Assembly (NCBI GenBank): GCA_949317995.1 | Contig: OX439036.1 | Coordinates: 4,457,207-4,521,206 of the forward strand | Direction: 5' to 3' | Source: Acholoe squamosa | Taxonomy: Eukaryota; Annelida; Polychaeta; Phyllodocida; Polynoidae | DNA length: 64,000 nt | Shown: positions 1 through 10,548 of the stretch, one piece after another | Layout: every line of letters begins with the position of its first letter | Position numbering within the stretch: position 1 is the first letter of the stretch | Position numbers and translations under genes: made by a program | Notes under the pieces: model-generated | The model's input: only the letters and a program-made list of their open reading frames with translations | Database searches by the model: none | Told to the model about the DNA's origin: nothing

Positions 1-398
1 TGTGTCTATAGCTTTTTACACAGAGTGCTAATTCTACATTAAAAAATAAATCCAACATAGATCACCCCTACCAACCCCTTACAACCTGACATGTAGCAAA
101 CCCCTTCTGATCTCCCCCTTTAATCCTGCAGTTTTAGATCAGGGAGAATTTGTTGCTGTCCGAGGCTTCCTGGTAGGTCTAGGTTAAGGCCATGTCCCTA
201 GGGAAATAGGGAGGAATAGGAGGCGGACAGCAAGGGATACCAACCCAGCCTTGATCTTCTAGTTCCCAATACTGCCACAGGGCAACAGTTGGACTGGACC
301 ATTTCACTGGCACTATTACACTATGATGTTAGCTGTGACAAATTTAAAATAGGGGCCTAAAATCGGAAACAAGTGTACTCTATATCGATTAGTGAGTT
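1..398. other. intergenic, no gene seen
   Basis: Mixed-composition sequence with no frame, repeat or RNA signature I can support. It ends at the left terminus of the inverted-repeat element at 399. Confidence 0.6.
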
Positions 399-620
399 CC
401 CAGCAAATTGTCGTCATCTGTCGCCATGATTGGTCATCAATGGTGACTCCTTTTTGAGTGATAACCCATTCCGTCATCTTTCGCCACTGTGTGTTAGACT
501 CACGTGGCATAGCAATCACTATTCCTGGTGATCTTGTGCTATAACGACGTCGTGTTCCATCTAGCGACATGTGTGAGCCACTTCACACAGGTTGACGAGG
601 ACTCACGACAATTTGCTGGG
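399..620 (-). mobile_element. 222 bp MITE, CCCAGCAAATTGTCGT termini (copy A)
   Basis: The left end reads CCCAGCAAATTGTCGT and the right end is its reverse complement, ACGACAATTTGCTGGG. Both halves match the outer parts of the 1657 bp element at 13658-15314, but in opposite orientation. The left 110 bp matches that element's right end and the right 110 bp matches its left end. Copy A is therefore an internal-deletion derivative that lost about 1.4 kb, the usual way a MITE arises. The flanks are TT on both sides, which could be a 2 bp target duplication, but copy B does not confirm this. The superfamily is not identified. Confidence 0.85.
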
Positions 621-1582
621 TTGGTTGTACTACACATGACCGGAAAAGAAAAATAGCTTCCAGCACAGAGGGTGTGTTTCAGAATTGAAAAATCTATTTC
701 GAAAGTTCTTTTTCCATGAAGTTTTAATGCTACTCATTTTAAAGGCTTAGTTCCCGGCCTTAGTTATTTTTCTGTAAATCAATGTAAATTTGGAAAGCAG
801 AATTGTAATTAAAGTTGGAAATGTGAGGCTGCATTCATGCACCATGGGTGGTTCCCTAAATCTAATCTGCCCTGCATGTATGTGTCACTAATGATTGCAC
901 AGGTCCCACTGCCATATCAAACCCCTAACAATTACTACAAAAACGGTGATCACAAAGAGCAGTTGTAGGACAGTGGCCAACTCTAGCTTTGATTTTGTAG
1001 TGTCTGTGTGAAGTGATTTTAATAGTTCTTCTAGAAGTGGCCTGTGGAATGGAAAGTAAGGAGAACAGTCATAAACATCTAAACAATAACAAATAGATCA
1101 GAGAGAATTATTTAGAAATGCTGGGGTTTGACCTTGAATCAGGAAACTCTGTGACTGCTGTAGGAAACCCAGGTGGGTCTGACAATATAGAAGTGAAGAC
1201 CATTGCCCCCTGTCTTTATCCTCCCTCTACAGCTGCCTGATGTTAACCCTGCCTTTAGTTCTTAACCCTTTAAATGCCGCCTACGTATCCATGCACCTTC
1301 TCTTTTTGCCACTGTGTTCTGATAAATTCCATGTGCCTGCCAATGTTGACCCTTATTATGCCTATATATGAATACTTCTGATAGGTTTTCATGAAGCATT
1401 GATGTCTTTTTGCATACTTCTGTGGCAAGGTATGTCTCCTTGGTGCCTGAGCTGTTTTTCTGAGAGACTGTCAAGGCTGCTGGATTTAGGCACAAACAAA
1501 GGTTTAGGGTGCATCCTACATTCATCTGTGTATAAATAATGGATCTAAGGGTGGAGGCGGAGGTGGCTTTAATTGAAGTGTC
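621..1582. other. intergenic, no gene seen
   Basis: AT-leaning sequence without a convincing frame. At 1262-1280 there is an isolated copy of the TTAACCCTTTAAA terminus of the common TTAA-type MITE, followed by GCCGCCTACG in place of the usual GCCGCTGATG, so it is probably a truncated relic. The last 80 bp lead into the satellite. Confidence 0.5.
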
Positions 1583-4030
1583 TGAATAACAGTCTTAGAG
1601 ATGTTGGGTGTAGGGGTATAGGTTAACCCTTTCTTAGAGATGTTGGGTGTAGGAGTATAGGCTAACCCTTTAATAACCGTCTTAGAGATGTTGGGTGTAG
1701 GGGTATAGGCTAACCCTTTAATAACCGTCTTAGAGATGTTGGGTGTAGGGGTATAGGCTAACCCTTTAATAACCGTCTTAGATATGTTGGGTGTAGGGGT
1801 TTAAGTTAACCCTTTCTTAGAAATGTTGTGTGTAGGGGTATATGTTAACCCTTTAATAACCGTCTTAGATATGTTGGGTGTAGGGGTATAAGTTAACCCT
1901 TTCTTAGAGATGTTGTGTGTAGGGGTATATGTTAACCCTTTAATAACAGTCTTAGAGATGTTGGGTGTAGGGGTATAGGTTAACCCTTTAATAACGGTCT
2001 TAGAGATGTTGGGTGTAGGGTTATAGGTTAACCCTTTAATAACAGTCTTAGAGATGTTGGGTGTAGGGGTATAGGTTAACCCTTTAATAACAGTCTTAAA
2101 GATGTTGGGTGTAGGGGTATAAGTTAACCCTTTCTTAAAAATGTTGGGTGTATGTGTATAGGCTAACCCTTTAATAACAGTCTTAGAGATGTTGGGTGTA
2201 GGGGTATAGGTTAACCCTTTAATAACAGTCTTAGAGATGTTGGGTGTAGGGGTATAAGTTAACCCTTTCTTAAAAATGTTGGGTGTAGGGGTATAGGCTA
2301 ACCCTTTAATAACCATCTTAGAGATGTTGGGTGTAGGGGTATAGGCTAACCCTTTAATAACCGTCTTAGATATGTTGGGTGTAGGGGTATAAGTTAACCC
2401 TTTCTTAGAGATGTTGGGTGTATGTGTATAGGTTAACCCTTTAATAACAGTCTTAGAGATGTTGGGTGTAGGGGTATAGGTTAACCCTTTAATAACAGTC
2501 TTAGAGATGTTGGGTGTAGGGTTATATGTTAACCCTTTAATAACAGTCTAGAGATGTTGGGTGTAGGGGTATAGGTTAACCCTTTAATAACAGTCTTAGA
2601 GATGTTGGGTGTAGGGGTATATGTTAACCCTTCAATAACCGTCTTAGAGATGTTGGGTGTAGGGGTATATGTTAACCCTTTAATAACCGTCTTAGATATG
2701 TTGGGTGTAGGGGTATAAGTTAACCCTTTCTTAGAGATGTTGTGTGTAGGGGTATATGTTAACCCTTTAATAACAGTCTTAGAGATGTTGGGTGTAGGGG
2801 TATAGGTTAACCCTTTAATAACGGTCTTAGAGATGTTGGGTATAGGGTTATAGGTTAACCCTTTAATAACAGTCTCAGAGATGTTGGGTGTAGGGTTATA
2901 TGTTAACCCTTTAATAACAGTCTTAGAGATGTTGGGTGTAGGGGTATAGGTTAACCCTTTAATAACAGTCTTAGAGATGTTGGGTGTAGGGGTATAAGTT
3001 AACCCTTTCTTAAAAATGTTGGGTGTAGGGGTATAGGCTAACCCTTTAATAACCATCTTAGAGATGTTGGGTGTAGGGGTATAGGCTAACCCTTTAATAA
3101 CCGTCTTAGATATGTTGGGTGTAGGGGTATGAGTTAACCCTTTCTTAGAGATGTTGGGTGAAGGGTTATAGGTTAACCCTTTAATAACAGTCTTAGAGAT
3201 GTTGGGTGTAGGGTTATATGTTAACCCTTTAATAACAGTCTTAGAGATGTTGGGTGTAGGGGTATAGGTTAACCCTTTAATAACAGTCTTAGAGATGTTG
3301 GGTGTAGGGGTATAAGTTAACCCTTTCTTAAAGATGTTGGGTGTAGGGGTATAGGCTAACCCTTTAATAACCGTCTTAGAGATGTTGGGTGTAGGGGTAT
3401 AGGCTAACCCTTTATTAACCGTCTTAGATATGTTGGGTGTAGGGGTATAAGTTAACCCTTTCTTAGAGATGTTGGGTGTATGTGTATAGGTTAACCCTTT
3501 AATAACAGTCTTAGAGATGTTGGGTGTAGGGGTATAGGTTAACCCTTTAATAACAGTCTAGAGATGTTGGGTGTAGGGGTATAGGTTAACCCTTTAATAA
3601 CAGTCTTAGAGATGTTGGGTGTAGGGGTATAGGTTAACCCTTTAATAACAGTCTTAAAGATGTTGGGTGTAGGTGTATATGTTAACCCTTCAATAACCGT
3701 CTTAGAGATGTTTGGTGTAGGGGTATAGGTTAACCCTTTAATAACCGTCTTAGAGATGTTGGGTGTAGGAGTATATGTTAACCCTTCAATAACCGTCTTA
3801 GAGATGTTGGGTGTAGGGGTATAGGTTAACCCTTTAATAACCATCTTAGAGATGTTGGGGGCAGGGGTATATGTTAACCCTTTAATAACAGTCCTAGGGA
3901 TGTTCGGTGTAGGGGTATATGTTAACACTTTAATAACCGTCTTAGAGATGATGGGGGCAGGGGTATAGGTTAACCCTTTAATAACAGTCCTAGAGATGTT
4001 GGGTGTATAGGTATAGGTTAACCCTTTAAG
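1583..4030 (-). repeat. satellite of 48 bp and 39 bp units
   Basis: A head-to-tail array of roughly 50 units (estimated from length). The long unit is 48 bp and the short unit 39 bp. The short unit lacks the 9 bp that follow CCCTTT in the long one. On the minus strand a 48 bp unit reads as 16 residues around KGLTYTPTPNISKTVI and a 39 bp unit as 13. Both lengths are multiples of three, so the frame stays open over 1801-2316, 2529-3056 and 3539-4060 and is broken by single-base losses such as those near 2549 and 3559. Blocks recur at larger spacing. Positions 2163-2400 are nearly identical to 2903-3140 (offset 740), and about 1864-2030 matches 2691-2857 (offset 827), as unequal exchange would produce. 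Frameshifts and the lack of any flanking gene argue that this is a minisatellite and not a coding exon. Confidence 0.95.
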
Positions 4031-4325
4031 TCCAAGCCCTTCAGGTCCTCCATAATGCATCGACAGTCTCAGGATGTTAGGTTCATCTTATGCATGAATG
4101 CAGTAGGATCTCTTTACGAGCTGGCAGAGATAGAGTGCAGTGATACATTATTCACATTGATTGTTGTGAATGCAGCCCTGGTGAGTAACTAACTTTATCC
4201 CTCATATATACCTTACCCTGGATGCCTGATGTTATGCTCTAATGAGTCGTCGGCAGGCAGACTCACCATACCTTTATCATGACAACAAATGGGCAGGCTG
4301 CGCTCTTTTATCAGTGGACCTCAGG
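4031..4325. other. relic of the TTAA-type MITE family
   Basis: Scattered pieces of the common MITE can be read: GAATGCAGCCCTGGTGAGTA at 4159, a TTATGCTCTAATGAG-like piece near 4232, and ATCATGACAACAAATGGGCA at 4277. They are too diverged for clear ends. Confidence 0.45.
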
Positions 4326-4550
4326 TTACGACTGCTCACTTTCAAGTCGTAGTGGTAACCCTTAATTTAGTGACCATACAGCCCAATAGTATTAGCCATG
4401 TAATGCCTGCAGCACTACAACTGCCCTACCAAATGCTATGTGATTGCTACATAAGGAGTGATCGTACTGAGCAGTCGTAGTGCATTCCCTACGATCACTG
4501 GCACTAACTTTGAAGTTGTGAAGTCTTAGTAGCTGTATGCAGTCGTAGTG
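4326..4550. mobile_element. MITE with TACGACTGC termini
   Basis: The left end TTACGACTGCTCACTTTC and right end GCAGTCGTAGTG are inverted copies. The interior has further GTCGTAGT words and an AGCCCAATAGTATTAGCC stretch that recurs at about 21028 (GGCCCAATAGCAGTGG). It belongs with the better-preserved copy at 41483-41706. The flanking TA is not preserved here, so the exact ends are uncertain. Confidence 0.6.
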
Positions 4551-5734
4551 GTTTAAAGATCGTATCCCAGCTAAAATTCTGTCATTTTTAGGTCATGCCA
4601 TATTTGCATGGGTTCTATCTTCATATAAACCCTCCCGAAGTTTTGAAACATAATGCAATGCATTTCACCATGAAATGTGGACATTATTACCCCAAATCTT
4701 CACTGTAGGTCGACAGTTAAACAACTGGATAACATAACAAGTGTCATGGATGACTGATCACTGATGTACACTGGTTTACTGAGGGTCCATTAGTGACATC
4801 TTGTGGTTAGGGGAGGCACTCCATATTCTCAAATTGTCCTTGAAACAAAGGGTTCACAATATTATGTGCTTTGCTTCGCTTGCACAGGGTTAACAGATAT
4901 AAGAGAAACATAGAACACAACACCTTACTCATTGTAATAGATATCACATGGAACATAAAGGCAGTTCAAAATATGGGTGATGTGTACACTCATTGTATAA
5001 GGCCAGCTGGTGGTGCCCTCTTCAGTTCTAGTCTTTAACTGCCCCTGAACTAGGCAGATCCTTTCCTGCTATGAAAAAGAGGTACTGCACATTGAGGTGT
5101 CCTCTATTTACACATAGAGGGGACATAAATGCCACCGTGGTATACACCATTGATTGGGGAAAGGGTTAGGATCAACCACAGTGTGGCTTTTAAGTAACTT
5201 TCCAGTTGGTCATTTTAGTTGAAATTGCATCTTTAAGAAATGGCCTCCAGAGGTTTTAAGGGATAACAGAAGGGAGAGGGTTAAAGGTTAAAGGCTTTTT
5301 GAAGATGTTGCATCTTCAGATGCCGTAGAAATGTTTGAAATGGTGGAGATGGTCTAGTCATCATCATAGTTCTCTTCACTACAAAGGCCCTTCTTTTGTC
5401 TTTACTTCCGCTATATATGGTACTTTGACTTCTTAAACGTCTATCAGTTTGCCGAGATTATGGTATTGCCCGTCATCGTTTTAATTGATACTTCTACTAG
5501 TGGTTCTGTACTGTTGAAACTATAACCTGATATATTTCAAATCTGTTATGGTTATAACTCCGATGCAACTGTTTATTGACTGATTTCGTTCTCTCTTTGA
5601 TGCTGGTGGTATCTGAAAGTGTTGCCTTTATTAGCTATGATGTTGTTTGATTTTCTAATGTTATAGCTACTGCTGCTGCATCAATTTCTTTACTGAAAAA
5701 AAAACAACATGTTATTAGTGTTTACTTCCCACAA
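4551..5734. other. intergenic, no gene seen
   Basis: Ordinary unique-looking sequence with no supported feature. The words AAGAAATGGCCTCC at 5235 recur in the arrays at 22840 and at 41713, so part may be an old repeat. Confidence 0.5.
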
Positions 5735-5890
5735 ACTCAAATGTAACTAGTCAGTAAAATCTTTATATTTGCTTTAACCAGAATGTGTGCCGACATATTG
5801 AATTTGAAAAGGCCATGCAAAATTCACATGATGAAATTGATTAATTTCTCAATTAGATGTATTTACTGGTCATTATAATGGACTCCTCTA
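5735..5890. promoter_or_regulatory. AT-rich homeodomain-like motif cluster
   Basis: The stretch around 5836-5880 packs GATTAATT, CAATTAGA and CATTATAATGG within about 45 bp, in otherwise non-repetitive sequence. Clusters of TAAT-core words are what homeodomain enhancers show, but such words are also common by chance in AT-rich DNA. This is a weak inference. Confidence 0.2.
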
Positions 5891-5935
5891 TTCTAGTGTG
5901 GCCAGGGTGTATAATTATTGGGTATTGATCGTTAG

Positions 5936-6037
5936 GTGAGCTGATGTGGGTAAATCAAACTGATTGTGGTAAATCAGACTGATTGGGGTAAAGTGAACTG
6001 ATTGGGGTAAAGCGGGCTGATTGGGGTACGGCCTTGT
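5936..6037. repeat. minisatellite, about 20 bp unit
   Basis: Five imperfect copies of a unit containing CTGATTGGGGTAAA follow one another (CTGATGTGGGTAAATC, CTGATTGTGGTAAATC, CTGATTGGGGTAAAGT, CTGATTGGGGTAAAGC, CTGATTGGGGTACG). Confidence 0.85.
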
Positions 6038-6062
6038 TGAAGGCTGACCACTCCCTCCCTAA

Positions 6063-6200
6063 TTAACCCATCACGGGATGCTGATGCATTAATGAATCAT
6101 GCCAATTTTTCGTCATGATGCTCCGATGAAGTGATGGCGAGCAGTCATGACAACCAATGGGCATGATGCACACCCACATCAGTGGCCTTTAAAGATTTAA
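6063..6200. mobile_element. TTAA-flanked MITE, short copy
   Basis: Starts TTAACCCATCACGGGATGC and ends GTGGCCTTTAAAGATTTAA, with TTAA at both limits. The interior carries the family words GTCATGATGC, GAAGTGATGGCGAG and ACCAATGGGCATGATGCA. Compared with the 13263 copy it has lost part of the core hairpin. Confidence 0.7.
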
Positions 6201-6378
6201 CAACTTGTCAAGGCACTGGCATCACTAGCACCTCAGCAGTTCTTACCTTACTCTTAAATGTCTTTCACTTCTGTAAATGCTATACCTTGTTTACGGTCAT
6301 CCAGCAAAAATATTCTCGTGATAAGTGACACTAGACTAGAAGACTGATATGTGCTGTAAAATACTCATCTCTCATCTA

Positions 6379-6727
6379 TTACGCACGAAGTGCATTAGCA
6401 CATGGCCCCTCGTTTTTTTTTTCATTTACCACCCTTTTCCACTCTTTTCTATCTTGGGCCTTTTCTCTGGCTGCTTCCGGTGTCCAATTAATTTCCTCGT
6501 AGTTTCTTTGTTTTTCTTCTTGCTTCTTTAAGTGCTTGTTTTGCTCGTGTAGTCCTTTCTGCATGTCCGTACCAGCGTAGCCTTCTCGTTCTGATGGTTT
6601 CACTCCATTTTCTTTGTTTTGTTTGACGGTATAGCTCCTCTTGTGAAATTTCCTGTGGCCATTTGATGTTTATGGCTCTCTTCAGTAGTCTTCTGGGGAG
6701 TCGGAGTGTTAGGGTGACGCTGCACAC
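6379..6727 (-). pseudogene. non-LTR retrotransposon reverse transcriptase, C-terminal fragment
   Basis: Read from 6727 downwards, one frame gives LLKRAINIKWPQEI, then EELYRQTKQRKWSETIR, then RRLRWYGHAER, the typical end of the reverse transcriptase polypeptide of non-LTR elements (RRLRWxGHxxR). A second frame, open down to 6379, continues with NWTPEAAREKAQDRKEWKRV, the tryptophan- and DR-containing tail that follows it in intact elements. The switch lies near 6490-6510, so there is at least one frameshift. No catalytic YxDD part or endonuclease domain is present, so this is a dead 5'-truncated copy. The lineage (CR1/Jockey-like or other) cannot be set from so short a piece. Confidence 0.75.
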
Positions 6728-7076
6728 CTCCTCGGGGGGATTGTCAACAAAATCCTTTTTCCTTTACTATCAAAACACCACTCAAAGAAAGAAGAACAGA
6801 ATTGCAAAAACAACAACAAGCTGTAAAATACACTAAGAGGTAACCAAGTATGGACTACTGCTATGCAGTTGTGCACATAGAATGTGTTTATTTTACTTGC
6901 TGTCCTTTTGTATTGGTTTCCTACTTTTCTGGATTTAAAAAAAAATACATTCTGGCCATAAGACTATAGTCATCCCTATTATAAGAATAAAATATTTGCT
7001 GTTTCCATATGAAGTATAGGCTATTGTGTTACTCTCTCATCATGTCCTCTTCTACGATAGTCGTTGCAGAATCTGC
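6728..7076. other. intergenic, no gene seen
   Basis: AT-rich sequence after the retrotransposon fragment. No frame or repeat could be supported. Confidence 0.5.
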
Positions 7077-7446
7077 ACCCTTTAAGAGTGCATCCACAGG
7101 AGTGCATTCGTCAGCATGATATACTAATAAAGTGCTGGCAAGACGCGGCAAGACTGCTTGCCAGCACTTTATCAGAGCATCATGGTGTATCAATGCTATA
7201 TACTATCAGCCTAGCACACCATTTTACACTGAATTGCTTATTATATTGGTCAACCGGAGGCGTTGTTGTTAGTGCAAATGTAATGACTCTACAGTTGCTT
7301 ACCCTGCACCGCTTACAGGGCAAGGTACTGCCTATTTACAATTCGGGCTAAGTGTGTAGGGTAGGGACGCTGGTTATGATGGTTGGATTCTGGCATCACG
7401 ACTATCAATGCGTATGATGTATTAATGCATTGCCGTTAAAGGGTTA
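7077..7446. mobile_element. TTAA-type MITE, interrupted copy
   Basis: The left end ACCCTTTAAGAGTGCATC (7077) and right end TGCCGTTAAAGGGTTAA (7430-7446) face each other. The core hairpin AAAGTGCTGGCAAG ... CTTGCCAGCACTTT lies at 7131-7171. The right half, from about 7190 to 7370, has unrelated sequence, so either another insertion or drift separates the core from the right end. Confidence 0.65.
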
Positions 7447-8109
7447 ATTTACATGCTCCATGATGACATATGCACTACTGCAGCATAGAGAGGGTTAATC
7501 TCCCACCCTCACCTCCCGCCCTCACCAAACCACTCCAGGGTCCTGTTTGTCAGCTTACTTTGGCACGGCTTATGCGTCATGCCCTCTTCAGGCGCTGGCA
7601 TCAACCAGAGCATCTCTAACAACATAGAACCCTCCATAATGTCTCTCGTCGGGGGGAGGCATTGACTCTCAACGTAGGTCCCAACTGCGAAACTACAGCC
7701 CCTCTTTTTTACCATTTCACAGCCCCTTAAAATGAAGCTAAATTCTTATGGCCCCTTTTTTTGAAGAAGTCTGACAACAGCCCCCTTTTTTCAGCCTCTA
7801 CCATGTAAACAATGGTTCTTTGGTAATAATATTCAGAAATTTCACATCACTGGGGTGATCAGTGTGATTAAATGGAATATTCAAGTTATTTCCTTTCCAT
7901 GCAAGTAATAGTACGTAATAACAGCCCCCTAATCTAAAGATGTAATTCAGTCAACAGCCCCCTTTTTTCTCTCACCTACCGCATCGAAAGCCACCGCCGG
8001 TGGTTTTATGGCATTATTGCTTTTAGGATTTTGCTAATCTCTTAAAAGAGATAAGTAAAATCTCATCCATACAAGAGACAAGTAAAATCCCCAAAGCCTA
8101 TATACATAG
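7447..8109. other. intergenic with CAGCCCCCTTTTTT words
   Basis: No gene. Between 7684 and 7975 the word AGCCCC or AGCCCCCTTTTTT occurs about five times, the last at 7955, spaced unevenly. It may be a degenerate repeat. The phrase AGAGATAAGTAAAATC near 8047 is repeated in part at 8086. Confidence 0.45.
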
Positions 8110-8460
8110 ATAGAACTAAACGACCGTTGTGTACGAGGTGGCCGATCCACCATGAGGGGCATTAGTCCGAGGGGGAGCCCCCCCGAGGGGTGGAACGGCC
8201 ACCGAGGACACCAGGGGAGTTTAGTTCTATATTTGTTTTATGTTTTTAGAGTGTTTAATTAACTGAAAATTAACAAAATCCGGTACCGTAGTTCCCCATA
8301 CAAGTGGCGGTCCGCCATTTTTAATGTTTACATGTGCCCGGAACGAGGATGCAGTGGTGGATCTGCCGCTGTGGTGGATCGGCACACGTTACTCCACTGT
8401 GGGTGTGGCGATCGGCCCTGCAATGCTATCTCTATGGGAAGAAGTTATTCACATAAAATA
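8110..8460 (+). mobile_element. dispersed element with long multi-stem hairpin (copy 1)
   Basis: The first 121 bp folds on itself. An outer 12 bp stem pairs ATAGAACTAAAC (8110-8121) with GTTTAGTTCTAT (8219-8230) perfectly. An inner 15 bp stem pairs GGTGGCCGATCCACC (8137-8151) with GGTGGAACGGCCACC (8189-8203), with one mismatch. An apical GGGGG/CCCCC stem sits at about 8170-8182. Downstream text at 8390-8455 (GTTACTCCACTGTGGGTGTG, GATCGGCCCTGCAAT, ATGGGAAGAAGTTATTCACA) matches 45575-45643 after a second copy of the hairpin at 45415. Shared sequence on both sides of the spacer shows a dispersed repeat of about 250-350 bp. Termini and mechanism are unknown. Confidence 0.75.
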
Positions 8461-8635
8461 AAAGTATGAACCCCCATTGCATCAATGAATTGGTTATGCT
8501 CCTCGGTGGTTTGGTCAGGACTGCATTCACACATCAGACTTATGGCACTCCCGAAGATTTGGTGCAATATCTGCTTATCGATAGACCTACCAACACTGCA
8601 GCTGTGCATCATTACAACAAAGGAACATAAACCTG

Positions 8636-8839
8636 CACTGTCAAAAAAATAATGAAGGATTCCTCATCCCAAAGTTGCCAGAGATCCATTGTCATTTTCA
8701 CAGAAATTCCTTGTACCATCGCACTGCCACCTGGAGATTCTTGTAAAAGCAACACTGGTCCCTGTTGTATGATTATGGTGGTTCACTGTTCAGTTTTACA
8801 AGGATCCCTGGTAGATTCAACAGTAATTATTTGACAGTG
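8636..8839 (+). mobile_element. MITE, CACTG-terminal, 204 bp (copy 1 of 4)
   Basis: Left CACTGTCAAAAAAATAATG and right ATTATTTGACAGTG are inverted. The interior matches copies at 15844, 42672 and 53994 (AAAGTTGCCAGAGATC, TTTTCACAGAAATTCCTTG, GTGGTTCACTGTTCAGTTTT, GATCCCTGGTAGATTCA). Frames through it are not coding: the same sequence recurs with indels that change frame. Confidence 0.85.
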
Positions 8840-9168
8840 TGTTGGCATCTCAAGACATTTAGAGACAAACTTAAACGCCATTCTACTGAACTACTTGCCA
8901 GTTCTTCTCTTAGCTTTGACATCTTTTTTTTTGCAGGAGGAAAAAGAAGAGGACAGAGTGAGAAAACCGAGTAAACGAATAAGTGAGTAAATGAGAAGAG
9001 ATTTATTTCATTTCCAGAGGCACCATTTCATTATTGAGGTCTCACCTACAGGACGCTATGAGTTCCCTCTTCCTTATCCCGACAGCAACAGCCACAATAG
9101 CACAGCAGATTGTTCCGCTACATGTTCAGTTACATGCCCCTATAACACAAGGTGTAAGAAGAAGGGCG
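8840..9168. other. intergenic, no gene seen
   Basis: No repeat or gene recognised. Short open frames here run directly into the MITE that follows. Confidence 0.5.
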
Positions 9169-9170
9169 TA

Positions 9171-9460
9171 CACTGAAAACATGGAAGATCTGAAACTAGT
9201 CAGCGGTGACCACTTTAGGTCCTCAAGTTTACGATACCTAGGTAGTCAAAATGATGACTTTAGGTCATCATCCTGACGACCTGAGTCATCAGGATGACAA
9301 TACTGACAGTACAGAGTCATCATATTGATGACTCAGGTCGTCAGAATGATGACCTAAAGTCATCATTTTGACTACCTAAAGCTGTAGTTTTAGGTATCAT
9401 CAACTTGAGGACTTAACGTGGTCACCGCTGACGAGTTTCGGATCTTCCATGTTTTCAGTG
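9171..9460. mobile_element. 290 bp palindromic MITE, TA duplication
   Basis: CACTGAAAACATGGAAGATC at the left is mirrored by GATCTTCCATGTTTTCAGTG at the right, and pairing continues almost to the centre (GTCAGCGGTGACCAC with GTGGTCACCGCTGAC; ATGATGACTTTAGGTCATCA with its complement). TA flanks both ends (9169-9170 and 9461-9462). A long near-perfect hairpin with a TA duplication fits a Tc1/mariner-mobilised MITE. The high arm identity suggests a fairly young copy. Confidence 0.9.
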
Positions 9461-9462
9461 TA

Positions 9463-10548
9463 GTAGGTTGTGTGGTAGTAGGGATGGTGGGGTGGTTGTC
9501 ACTGTAGAGGGGGGGCCTGGTATGGCCCCAGGGGCTAGAGAGAGTCCAATTTGTTTCCATCAGCCAAATTCAGCTTTGATCTGTAGCAAGATGGCCGTGA
9601 CATAAACGTAGGTTACGCACTGGGAACCAGTGTAGAGTCAGAGTAAACCAGAGCTTAGACTTCTACTGATGGGAGGACATCGTCCTGTCCTTTACTCACA
9701 TTATTTACCCTGTAACTGTCCTACCTTCCCCCTTTTTATATGGTTTTCTGGGTCACTCGGCTTCCTACTATTATTCTATTCGTAGGTTTTCTGGGTGCAT
9801 ATATATATGTCTTTGATCTTATATTTGATCAACTATTCTCTCCCTACTTTAATGCACATCCAAAAGATCTCTCTGTTTTTGTTTTTTTTTTACTTATGTT
9901 CTTCCCCCTTTCCTTGGAAGCAACTTTTTCTTTCACATGCCCTGGCCCTTTATTCCCCTTCCCCTCCTATCTCCCCCTTCCTCTTCAAATTCACTTTTCC
10001 CCCTTCCGCTCCTCACTTTCCCCTTCCCTGGCCCCTTTGCCCTTCCTTCGTTATCCATCGTATTTCCTTTTTGTTCCTCCTTTCTTCCTTTTTTAATCCC
10101 TCCGTCTAGACTGCTATCCTTTTGTCCCTATGTCGTCCTTTAACATTCTCGTTCTGATAAACCTCTACTGTTTTCTTTCTGACATTCCCCTTGGACAGCT
10201 CACAAGCGCATTCCATCCCTCTATGCCACTAACCCTAATCCCCTCCCCCTACTGTTTGCCTAGACAGCTAGACCTGCCAAGAGACATGTTAATTCAGCAT
10301 CAGACTATCACCTCTATGTCACTGACTGACCCTTCCTCCAGTAGCATTAAGGCTCCTACATGCCCCTCCAGGGCTCTTCAGGCCCCAAACAGTCCAAGCC
10401 AAACCATATATATATGGGCTGACCATATTGGCCTGTACAAGAGCCAGGGCTTCCATTCATTCAATGAAGCCTTAACACCTTTTGCACCAGCAAAACTCGG
10501 ATTAAAATGTGTTTCAAATTGTCATCATTCCCTTATATCATGGTAAGA
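9463..10548. other. intergenic with pyrimidine-rich tract
   Basis: From about 9725 to 10130 the plus strand is strongly C+T rich (runs such as TTCCCCTTCCCCTCC). Overlapping open frames occur there in all three plus frames, which is a composition effect and not evidence of genes. No promoter or splice structure was found. Confidence 0.5.

Noticed and set aside
1583..4030. Telomere-like TTAACCC words
   Set aside because: The word occurs once per 48 or 39 bp unit and never as tandem hexamers, so this is an interstitial minisatellite.
1583..4030. Repeats as a CRISPR array
   Set aside because: There are no unique spacers; adjacent units are near-identical end to end, and the genome is eukaryotic.
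9457..9480. GTAGTAGGTTGTGTGGT matches positions 5-21 of let-7b-type microRNA
   Set aside because: The seed is wrong on either reading (GTGTA, or GGGCG if the adjacent MITE is removed), and no complementary arm follows within 100 bp. G/T-rich chance similarity is the better explanation.
9740..10143. Overlapping plus-strand frames resembling membrane proteins
   Set aside because: All three frames are open through a C+T-rich tract; hydrophobic residues follow from composition.
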